Assembly (NCBI GenBank): GCA_037953625.1
Contig: CM075649.1
Coordinates: forward strand, 71,331,290-71,395,289
From: Crotalaria pallida
Taxonomy: Eukaryota; Streptophyta; Magnoliopsida; Fabales; Fabaceae
Length of the DNA: 64,000 nucleotides
Direction: 5' to 3'
Positions 14,801 to 25,841 of the stretch are shown piece by piece; within the stretch, counting starts at the first letter, position 1, and the number at the start of each line of letters is the position of its first letter. Below the pieces are notes generated by a model. That model was not told the DNA's origin. It saw only the letters and a program-made list of their open reading frames with translations, and searched no databases. The position numbers and the translations under genes were made by a program.

Positions 14801-15825
14801 TCGAATACTCTCTTAACCATTCTACAATTATTAGAGCCTCCAAGGACTTATGATTCACCATCTACGTTTCTTGTGGAACCACGCATAGTTTAGGATCATT
14901 CTGAAGGTTCTTATATGTCCTAATACACATTCCTTGACCATTATATGCCTTTAGAATACTCTATTAACCATTCTACACTTGTTAGAGCCTCCAAGGAGTC
15001 ATGCTACATCCTTTAAGTCCCTTGGGGCACCAAGCATTGTTTAGGATCATTCTAAAGGTTCTGATATGTCCTAATACACATTCCTTCACCATTCTATGCC
15101 TTTGGAAATACTCTATTGACCATTCTACACTTGTTAGAGCCTCCAACGACTCATGCTACATCCTCTACGTCCCTTGGGGCACCAAGCATTGTTTAGGATC
15201 ATTATAAAGCTTCTTATATGTCCTAATACACATGCCTAGACCATTCTAAGTCTTTAGAATACCCTCTTAACCATTATACACTTGTTAAAGCCTCCAAGGA
15301 CACATGATTCACCCTCTACGTTCCTAGGGGAACCAAGCATAGTTTAGGATCATTCTGAAGGTTCTTATATGTCCTAATACACATTCCTAGACCATTGTAA
15401 GCCTTTAGAATACTCTATTAACCATTCTACACTTGTTAGAGCCTCCAACGACTCATGCTACATCCTCTACGTCCCATGGGGCACCAAGCATTGTTTACGA
15501 TCATTCTAAATGTTCTTATATGTCCTAATACATATTCCTAGACAATACTAAGCCTTTAGAATACTCTATTAACCATTCTACACTTGTTAGAGCCTCCAAG
15601 GACTCATTCTACATCCTCTTTGTCCCTTGGGGCACCAAGCATTGTTTAGGATCATTCTAAAGGTTCTTATATGTCCTAATATACATGGCTAGACGATTCT
15701 AAACCTTTAAAATACTCACTTAACCATTCTACACTTGTTAGAGCCGCCAAGGACTCATGCTACATCCTCTACATCCCTTGGGGCACCAATCATTGTTTCG
15801 GATCATTCTAAAGGTTCAGATATGT
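11804..15825. repeat. Satellite block duplication, copy B
   Basis: This is the second copy of the ~4.1-kb block at about 6975-11145, with the same order of about 27 variant monomers. It lacks one monomer near 15140 relative to copy A. At about 15826 the sequence switches to a monomer type also seen at 14774 (1059 bp earlier, about seven monomers), which suggests another exchange point. Confidence 0.8.
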
Positions 15826-18800
15826 CCTAATACACTTGCCTAGACCTTTCTAAGTTTTTCGAATACTCTCTTAACCATTCTACAATTATTAGAGCCTCCA
15901 AGGACTTATGATTCACCCTCTACGTTTCTTGTGGAACCACGCATAGTTTAGGATCATTATGAAGGTTCTTATATGTCTAATACACATTCCTTGACCATTA
16001 TATGCCTTTAGAATACTCTATTAACCATTCTACACTTGTTAGAGCCTCCAAGGAGTCATGCTACATCCTTTAAGTCCCTTGGGGCACCAAGCATTGTTTA
16101 GGATCATTCTAAAGGTTCTGATATGTCCTAATACACATTCCTTCACCATTCTATGCCTTTGGAATACTCTATTGACCATTCTACACTTGTTAGAGCCTCC
16201 AACGACTCATGCTACATCCTCTACGTCTCTTGGGGCACCAAGCATTGTTTAGGATCATTCTAAAGGTTCTTATATGTCCTAATACATATTCCTAGACAAT
16301 ACTAAGCCTTTAGAATACTCTATTAACCATTCTACACTTGTTAAAGCCTCCAAGGACTCATTCTACATCCTCTTTGTCCTTTCGGGCAACAAGCATTGTT
16401 TAGGATCATTCTAAAAGTTCTTTTATGTCCTCATATACCTGGCTAGGCGATTCTAAACCTTTAAAATACTCTCTTAACCATTCTACACTTGTTAGAGCCT
16501 CCAAGTACTCATGCTACATCCTCTACGTCCCTTGGGGAACCAAGCATTGTTTAAGATCATTCTAAAGGTTCTTATATGTCCTAATACACATGCCTAGACC
16601 ATTCTATGTCTTTAGAATACTCTCTTAACCATTCTACACTTGTTAAAGCCTCCAAGGACCCATGATTCACCCTCTACGTTCCTAGGGGAACCAAGCATAG
16701 TTTAGGATCATTCTGAAGGTTCTTATATGTCCTAATACACATTCCTAGACCATTCTAAGCCTTTAGAATACTCTATTAACCACTCTAAACGTGTTAGAGC
16801 CTCCAAGGACTCATGCTATATTCTTTACCTCCATTAGGACACCAAGGATTTGTTTAGGATCAATCTAAAGGTTCTTATATGCCCTAATACACATTCCTAG
16901 ACGATTCTAAGCCTTTATAATACTCTTAACCATTCTACACTTGTTAGAGCCTCCAACGACTCATGATTCACCCTCTACGTTCCTAGGGGAACCAAGCATA
17001 GTTTAGGATAATTCTAAAGGTTTTTATAAGTCCTAATACAAATGCCTAGACCAGTCTAAGCCTTTAGAATACTCTATTAATAAATCTACACTTATTATAG
17101 CCTCCTAGGACTCATGCTACATCCTCTACGTCCCATGGGGCACCAATAATTGTTTACGATCATTCTAAAGGTTCTTGTATGTCATAATACACATTCCTAG
17201 ACCATTCTAAGCCTTTACAATACTTTTTTAACCATTCTACACTTGTTAGAGCCTCCAAGGACTCATGCTACATCCTCTACGTTGCTTGGCGCACCAAGCA
17301 TTGTTTAGGATCGTTCTAAAGGTTCTTATATGTCTTAATACATATTCCTAGACAATACTAAGCTTTTAGAATACTCTATTAACCATTCTACACTTGTTAG
17401 AGCATCCAAGGACTCATGTTACATCCTCTTCGTCCCTTGGGGCACCAAGCTTTGTTTAGGATCATTCTAAAGGTTCTTATATGTCCTAATACACATGCCT
17501 AGACCATTCTCAGCCTTTAGAATACTCTATTAACAATTCTACACTTGCTAGAGCCTCCAAGGACTCATTCTACATCCTCTTTGTCCCTTGGGGCACCAAC
17601 CATTGTTTAGGATCATTCTAAAGGTTCTTATATGTCCTAATACACATGCCTAGACGATTCTAAGCCTTTAAAATACTCTCTTAACCAATCCACACTTGTT
17701 AGAGCCTCCAAGGACTCATGCTACATCCTCTACGTCCCTTGGGGCACTAAGCATTGTTTAGGATCATTCTGAAGGTTCTTATATGTCCTAATACACATTC
17801 CTTGCCATTATATGTCTTTCGAATACTCTATTAACCTTTCTACACTTGTTAGAGCCTCCAAGGACTCATGCTACATCCTTTACGTCCCTTGGGGAACCAA
17901 GCATTGTTTAGGATCATTCTAAAGGTTCTTATATGTCCTTATACACATTCCTTCACAATTCTATGCCTTTGGAATACTCTATTAACCATTCTACACTTGT
18001 TAGAGCCTCCAAGGACTCATGCTACATCCTCTACGTCCCTTGGGGCACCAAGCATTGTTTAGGATCATTCTAAAGGTTCTTATATGTCCTAATACACATT
18101 CCTAGACCATTCTAAGCCTTTAGAATACTCATTTAACCATTCTACACTTTTAAGAGCCTCCAACGACTCATGCTACATCCTCTACGTCCCTTGGGGCATC
18201 AAGCATTTTTACGATCATGCTAAAGTTTCTTATATGTCCTAATAAACATGCCTAGACTATTCTAAGCCTTTAGAATCCTCTATTAACCATTCTACACTTG
18301 TTAGAGCCTCCAAGGACTCATGCTACATCCTTTACGTTCCTTAGGGCACCAAGAATTGTTTAGGATCATTCTAAAGGTTTCTTATATGTCCTAATACACA
18401 TTCCTAGACTATTCTAAGCCTTTAGAATACTCTCTTAACCAATCTACACTTGTTAGAGCCTCCAAGGACTCATGCTACTTCCTTTACGTCCCTTGGGGCA
18501 GCAAGCAGTGTTTAAGATCATTCTAAAGGTTCTTATATGTCCTAATACACTTGCCTAGACCTTTCTAAGTTTTTCGAATACTCTCTTAACCATTCTACAC
18601 TTGTTAAAGCCTCCAAGGACCCATGATTCACCCTCTACGTTCCTAGGGGAACCAAGCATAGTTTAGGATCATTCTGAAGGTTCTTATATGTCCTAATACA
18701 CATGCCTAGACCATTCTATGTCTTTAGAATACTCTCTTAACCATTCTACACTTGTTAAAGCCTCCAAGGACCCATGATTCACCGTCTACGTTCCTAGGGG

Positions 18801-21800
18801 AACCAAGCATAGTTTAGGATCATTCTGAAGGTTCTTATATGTCCTAATACACATTCCTAGACCATTCTAAGCCTTTAGAATACTCTATTAACCACTCTAC
18901 ACGTGTTAGAGCCTCCAAGGACTCATGCTACATTCTTTACGTCCATTGGGACACCAAGCTTTGTTTAGGATCATTCTAAAGGTTCTTATATGCCCTAATA
19001 CACATTCCTAGACGATTCTAAGCCTTTATAATACTCTATTAACCATTCTACACTTGTTAGAGCCTCCAACGACTCATGATTCACCCTCTACGTTCCTAGG
19101 GGAACCAAGCATAGTTTAGGATAAGTCTAAAGGTTTTTATATGTCCTAATACAAATGCCTAGACCAGTCTAAGCCTTTAGAATACTCTATTAACCATTCT
19201 ACACTTGTTAGAGCCACCTAGGACTCATGCTACATCCTCTACGTCGCATGGGGCACCAAGAATTGTTTACGACCATTCTGAAGGTTCTTATATGTCCTAA
19301 TACACATTCCTAGACCATTCTAAGCTTTTAGAATACTCTATTAACAATTCTACACTTGTTAGAGCCTCCAAGGACTCATGCTACATTCTTTACGTCCATT
19401 GGGACACCAAGCTTTGTTTAGGTTCGTTCTAAAGGTTCTTATATGCCCTAATACACATTCCTAGATGATTCTAAGCCTTTATAATATTCTATTAACCATT
19501 CTACACTTGTTAGAGCCTCCAACGACTCATGATTCACCCTCTACGTTCCTAGGGGAACCAAGCATAGTTTAGGATAATTCTAAAGGTTTTTATATGTCCT
19601 AATACAAATGCCTAGACCAGTCTAAGCCTTTAAAATACTCTATTAACCATTCTACACTTATTAGAGCCTCCTAGGACTCATGCTACATCCTCTACGTCCC
19701 ATGGGGCACCAAGAATTGTTTACGATCATTCTAAAGGTTCTTGTATGTCATAATACACATTCCTAGACCATTCTAAGCCTTTACAATACTTTTTTAACCA
19801 TTCTACACTTGTTAGAGCCTCCAAGGACTCATGCTACATCCTCTACGTTGCTTGGCGCACCAAGCATTGTTTAGGATCGTTCTAAAGGTTCTTATATGTC
19901 TTAATACATATTCCTAGACAATACTAAGCCTTTAGAATACTCTATTAACTATTTTACACTTGTTAGAGCATCCAAGGACTCATGTTACATCCTCTACGTC
20001 CCTTGGGGCACCAAGCTTTGTTTAGGATCATTCTAAAGGTTCTTATATGTCCTAATACACATGCCTAGACCATTCTCAGCCTTTAGAATACTCTATTATC
20101 CATTCTACACTTGCTAGAGCCTCCAAGGACTCATTCTACATCCTCTTTGTCCCTTGGGGCACCAAGCATTGTTTAGGATCATTCTAAAGGTTCTTATATG
20201 TCCTAATACACATGCCTAGACAATTCTAAGCCTTTAAAATACTCTCTTAACCATTCTACACTTGTTAGAGCCTCCAAGGACTCATGCTACATCCTCTACG
20301 TCCCTTGGGGAACTAAGCATTGTTTAGGATCATTCTGAAGGTTTTTATATGTCCTAATACACATTCCTTGACCATTCTATGCCTTTCGAATACTCTATTA
20401 ACCTTTCTACACTTGTTAGAGCCTCCAAGGACTCATGCTACATCGTTTACGTCCCTTGGGGCACCAAGCATTGTTTAGGATCATTCTAAAGGTTCTTATA
20501 TGTCCTTATACACATTCTTTAACCATTCTATGCCTTTGGAATACTCTATTAACCATTCTACACTTGTTAGAGCCTCCAAGGACTCATGCTACATCCTCTA
20601 CGTCCCTTGGGGACCAAGCATTGTTTAGGATCATTCTAAAGGTTCTTATATGTCCTAATACACATTCCTAGACCATTCTAAGCCTTTAGAATACTCTATT
20701 AACCATTCTACAATTTTTAGAGCCTCCAACGACTCATGCTACATCATCTACGTCCCTTGGGGGACCAAGCATTTTTACGATCATTCTAAAGTTTCTTATA
20801 TGTCCTATTAAACATGCCTAGACTATTCTAAGCCTTTAGAATTCTCTATTAACCATTCTACACTTGTTAGAGCCTCCAAGGACTCATGCTACATCCTTTA
20901 CGTTCCTTAGTGCACCAAGAATTGTTTAGGATCATTCTAAAGGTTCTTATACGTCCTAATACACATTCCTAGACTATTCTAAGCCTTTAGAATACTCTCT
21001 TAACCATTCTACACTTGTTAGAGCCTCCAAGGACTCATGCTACTTCCTTTACGTCCCTTGGGGCACCAAGCATTGTTTAGGTTCATTCTAAAGGATCTTA
21101 TATGTCCTAATACATATTCCTAGACAATACTAAGCCTTTAGAATACTCTATTAACCATTCTACACTTGTTAAAGCCTCCAAGGACTCATTCTACATCCTC
21201 TTTGTCCCTTCGGACACCAAGCATTGTTTAGGATCATTCTATAAGTTCTTATATGTCCTCATATACATGGCTAGGCGATTCTAAACCTTTAAAATACTCT
21301 CTTAACCATTCTACACTTGTTAGAGCCTCCAAGTACTCATGCTACATCCTCTACGTCCCTTGGGGCACCAAGCAATGTTTAGGATCATTCTAAAGGTTCT
21401 TATATGTCCTAATACAAATGCCTAGACTATTCTAAGTCTTTAGAATACTCTCTTAACCATTCTACACTTGTTAAAGCCTCCAAGGACCCATGATTCATCC
21501 TCTACGTTCCTAGGGGAACCAAGCATAGTTTAGGATCATTCTGAAGGTTCTTTTATGTCCTAAAACACATTCCTAGACCATTCTAAGCCTTTAGAATACT
21601 CTATTAACCATTCTAAACTTGTTTGAGCCTCCAAGGACTCATGCTACCTCCTTTACGTCCATTAGGGCAGAAAGCATTGTTTAGGATCATTCTAAAGGTT
21701 CTTATATGCCCTAATAGACATTCCTAGACGATTCTAAGCCTTTAGAATACTCTATTAACCATTCTACACTTTTTAGAGCCTCCAACGACTCATGCTACAT

Positions 21801-22439
21801 CCTCTACGTCCCCTAGGGCACCAAGCATTTTTACGATCATTCTAAAGGTTCTTATATGTCCTAATAAACATACCTTGACTATTCTAAGCCTTTAGAATAC
21901 TCTCTTAACCATTCTACACTTGTTAGAGCATCCAAGGACTCATGCTACATCCTTTACGTTCCTTAGGGCACCAAGAATTGTTTAGTATCATTCTAAAGGT
22001 TCTTATACGTCCTAATACACATTCCTAGACTATTCTAAGCCTTTAGAATACTCTCTTAACCATTCTACACTTGTTATTGCCTCCAAGGACTCATGCTACA
22101 TCCTCTACGTCCCATGGGGCACCAAGCATTGTTTACGATCATTCTAAAGGTTCTTATATGTCCTATTACGTATTCCTAGACAATACTAAGCTTTTAGAAT
22201 ACTCTATTAACCATTCTACACTTGTTAGTGCCTCCAAGGACTCATTCTACATCCTCTTTGTCCCTTTAGGCACCAAGCATTGTTTAGCATCATTCTAAAG
22301 GTTCTTATATGTCCTAATACACACGCCTAGACGATTCTAAGCCTTTAGAATACTCTCTTAACCATTTTACACTTGTTAGAGCCTCCAAGGACTCATGCTA
22401 CATCGTCTACGTCCCTTGGGGCAGCAAGCATTGTTTAGG

Positions 22440-22500
22440 ATCATTCTAAAGGTTCTTATATCTCCAAATACACAAGCTTAGACCATTCTACACTTGTTAA
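22440..22500. repeat. Satellite monomer with ~30-bp deletion
   Basis: Between 'cttagaccattcta' (ending 22490) and 'cacttgttaaagcc' the usual ~30 bp containing 'aagtctttagaatactc' is missing. The missing piece lies between two 'accattcta' copies of a normal monomer, as expected of slippage or single-strand annealing between short direct repeats. Confidence 0.8.
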
Positions 22501-23699
22501 AGCCTCCAAGGACCCATGATTCACCCTCTACATTCCTAGGGGAACCAAGCCTAGTTTAGGATCATTCTGAAGGTTCTTATATGTCCTAATCACATTCCTA
22601 GACCATTCTAACCCTTTATAATACTCTATTAACCATTCTACACTTGTTAGAGCCACCAAGGACTCATGCTACATCCTTTACGTCCATTAGGCCACCAAGC
22701 ATTGGTTAGGATCATTCTAAAGGTTCTTATATGTCCTAATATACATGGCTAGACGAATCTAAACCTTTAAAATACTCTCTTAGCCATTCTACACTTGTTA
22801 GAGCCTCAATGGACTCATGCTACATCCTCTACGTCCCTTGGGGCACCAAGCATTGTTTTGGATCATTCTAAAGGTTCTTATATGTCCTAATACACTTGAC
22901 TAGACCGTTCTAAGTCTTTAGAATACTCTCTTAACCATTCTACACTTATTAGAGCATCCAAGGACTGATGATTCTCCCTCTACATTTCTAGTGGAACAAC
23001 GCATAGTTTAGGATCATTCTAAAGGTTCTGACATGTCCTAATACACATGCCTAGACCATTCTATGTCTTAAGAATACTCTCTTAACCATTCTACACTTGT
23101 TAAAGCCTCTAAGGACCCATGATTCACCCTCTACGTTCCTAGGGGAACCAAGCATAGTTTAGGATCATTCTGAAGGTTATTATATGTCCTAATACACATT
23201 CCTAGACCATTCTAAGCATTTAGAATACTCTATTAACCATTCTACACTTGTTAGAGCATCCAAGGACTCCTGCTACATTCTTTACGTCCATGGGGACACC
23301 AAGCTTTGTTTAGGATTATTCTAAAGGTTCTTATATGCCCTAATACACATTCCTAGACGATTCTAAGCCTTTATAATTCTATATTAACCATTCTACACTT
23401 GTTAGAGCCTCCAACGACTCATGATTCACCCTCTACGTTCCTAGGGGAACCAAGCATAGTTTAGGATAATTCTAAAGGTTTTTATATGTCCTAATACAAA
23501 TGCCAAGACCAGTCTAAGCCTTTAGAATACTCTATTAACCATTCTACACTTGTAAAAGCCTCCTAGGACTCATGCTACATCCTCTACGTCCCATGGGGCA
23601 CCAAGAATTGTTTACGATCATTCTAAAGGTTCTTGTATTTCCTAATACACATTCCTAGACCATTCTAAGCCTTTACAATACTTTTTTAACCATTCTACA

Positions 23700-23760
23700 C
23701 TTGTTAGAGCCTCTAAGAACTCATGCATCGTTTAGGATCGTTCTAAAGGTTCCTATATGT
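23700..23760. repeat. Satellite monomer with ~31-bp deletion
   Basis: The usual stretch from 'ctacatcctctacg' to 'caccaag' is absent, so 'gaactcatgc' runs directly into 'atcgtttaggatcg'. It is a truncated monomer inside an otherwise regular run. Confidence 0.8.
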
Positions 23761-24144
23761 CTTAATACATATTCCTAGACAATACTAAGCCTTTAGAATA
23801 CTCTATTAACCATTCTACACTTGTTAGAGCATCCAAGGACTCATGTTACATCCTCTACGTCCCTTGGGGCACAAAGCTTTGTTTAGGATCATTCTAAAGG
23901 TTCTTATATTTCTTAATACACATGCCTAGACCATTCTCAGCCTTTAGAATACTCTATTAACCATTCTACACTTGCTAGAGCCTTCAAGGACTCATTCTAC
24001 ATCCTCTTTGTCCCTTGGGGAACCAAGCATTGTTTAGTATCATTCTGAAGGTTCTTATATGTCCTAATACACATTCCTTGACCATTCTATGCCTTTAGAA
24101 TACTCTATTAACCATTCTACACTTGTTAGAGCCTCCAAGGACTC

Positions 24145-25841
24145 ATGCAACATCCTTTACGTCCCTTGGGGCACCAAGCATTGTTTAGGATCATTCTAAA
24201 GGTTCTTATATGTCCTAATACACATTCCTTAACCATTCTATGCTTTTGGAATACTATATTAACCATTCTACACTTGTTAGAGCCTCCAAGGACTCATGCT
24301 ACATCCTCTACGTCTCTTGGGCTACCAAGCATTGTTCCGGATAATTCTAAAGGTTCTTATATGTCCTAATACATATTCCTAGACAATACTAAGCATTTAG
24401 AATACTCTATTAACCATTCTGCACTTGTTAGAGCCTCGAAGGACTCATTCTACATCCTCTTTTTCCCTTGGGGCACCAAGCATTGTTTAGGATCATTCTA
24501 AAGGTTCTTGTATGTCCTAATATACATGGCTAGACGATTCTATACCTTTAAAATACTCTCTTAACCATTCTACACTTGTTAGATCCTCGAAGGAGTCATG
24601 CTACATCCTCTACGTCCCTTGGGGCACCAAGCATTGTTTAGGATAATTCTAAAGGTTCTTATATGTCCTAATACACATGCCTAGACCTTTCTAAGTCTTT
24701 AGAATACCCTCTTAACCATTATACACTTGTTAAAGCTTCCAAGGACACATGATTCACCCTCTACGTTCCTAGGGGAACCAAGCATAGTTTAGGATCATTC
24801 TGCAAGTTCTTATATGTCCTAATACACATTCCTAGACCATTGTAAGCCTTTAGAATTCTCTATTAACCATTCTACACTTGTTAGAGCCTCCAAGGACTCA
24901 TGCTACATCCTTTACGTCCCTTGGGGCACCAAGCATTGTTTAGGATCATTATAAAGGTTCTTATATGTCCTTATACACATTCCTTCACAATTCTATGCCT
25001 TTGGAATACTCTATTAACCATTCTACACTTGTTAGAGCCTCCAAGGACTCATGCTACATCCTCTACGTCTCTTGGGCTACCAAGCATTGTTTAGGATCAT
25101 TCTAAAGGTTCTTATATGTCGTAATACATATTCCTAGACAATACTAAGCCTTTAGAATACTCTATTAACCATTCTACACTTGTTAGAGCCTCAAAGGACT
25201 CATTCTACATCCTCTTTGTCCCTTGGGGCACCAAGCATTGTTTAGGATCAATCTAAAGGTTCTTGTATGTCTTAATATACATGGGTAGATGATTCGATAC
25301 CTTTAAAATACTCTCTTAACCATTCTACACTTGTTAGATCCTCCAAGGAGTCATGCTACATCGTCTACGTCCCTTGGGGCTCCAAGCATTGTTTAGGATC
25401 ATTCTAAAGGTTCTTATATGTCCTAATACACATGCCTAGACCATTCTAAGTCTTTAGAATACCCTCTTAACCATTATACACTTGTTAAAGCCTCAAAGGA
25501 ACATGATTCACCCTCTACGTTCCTAGGGGCACCAAGCATTGTTTAGGATAATTCTAAAGGTTCTTATATGTCCTAATACACATTCCTTGACCATTCTATG
25601 CCTTTAGAATACACTATTAACCATTCTACACTTGTTAGAGCCTCCAAGGACTCATGCTACATCCTTTACGTCCCTTGGGGCACCAAGCATTGTTCAGGAT
25701 CATTCTAAAGGTTCTTATATGTCCTTATACACATTCCTTCACCATTCTATGCTTTTGGAATACTCTATTAACCATTCTACACTTGTTAGAGCCTCCAAGG
25801 ACTCATGCTATATCCTCTACGTCTCTTGGGCTACCAAGCAT
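24145..25841. repeat. Five-monomer higher-order block (~755 bp)
   Basis: The same monomer variants recur at 24145, 24900 and 25654, giving periods of 755 and 754 bp (5 x 151). The monomer with 'gtctcttgggctacc' marks each unit (about 24313, 25067 and 25820). The retrotransposon complex interrupts the third of these units at 25842. Related variants resume on the far side at 60907. Confidence 0.8.
25837..25841. repeat. Left target-site duplication (agcat) of the 35-kb complex
   Basis: 'agcat' directly precedes TGTAACACCCCG here, and the same 5 bp directly follows ...CTGTTACA at 60907-60911. Five bases is the usual integrase stagger of LTR retrotransposons. The sequence is part of the satellite monomer ('accaagcattgtttagg'). 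Confidence 0.93.

Larger units (their letters stand above)
1..25841. repeat. Left satellite array, ~151-bp monomer
   Basis: About 170 head-to-tail copies of a ~151-bp AT-rich monomer. Landmarks recur once per unit: 'ccattctacacttgttagag', 'ctccaaggactcatgctaca', 'cttggggcaccaagcattgt' and 'aggttcttatatgtcctaat'. The period is seen directly, for example the same landmark at 8361 and 8512 and at 13190 and 13341. Adjacent monomers differ more than monomers several units apart, so the array has higher-order structure. No gene, RNA gene or other element interrupts it before 25842. The monomer is not a named family I can assign. The array is typical of heterochromatin, but the position (pericentromeric, subtelomeric or interstitial) cannot be told from sequence alone. 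Confidence 0.97.

Noticed and set aside
1..25841. CRISPR-like array or other prokaryotic repeat system
   Set aside because: The whole 151-bp unit repeats with no unique spacers, and the context is a plant retrotransposon-rich genome.
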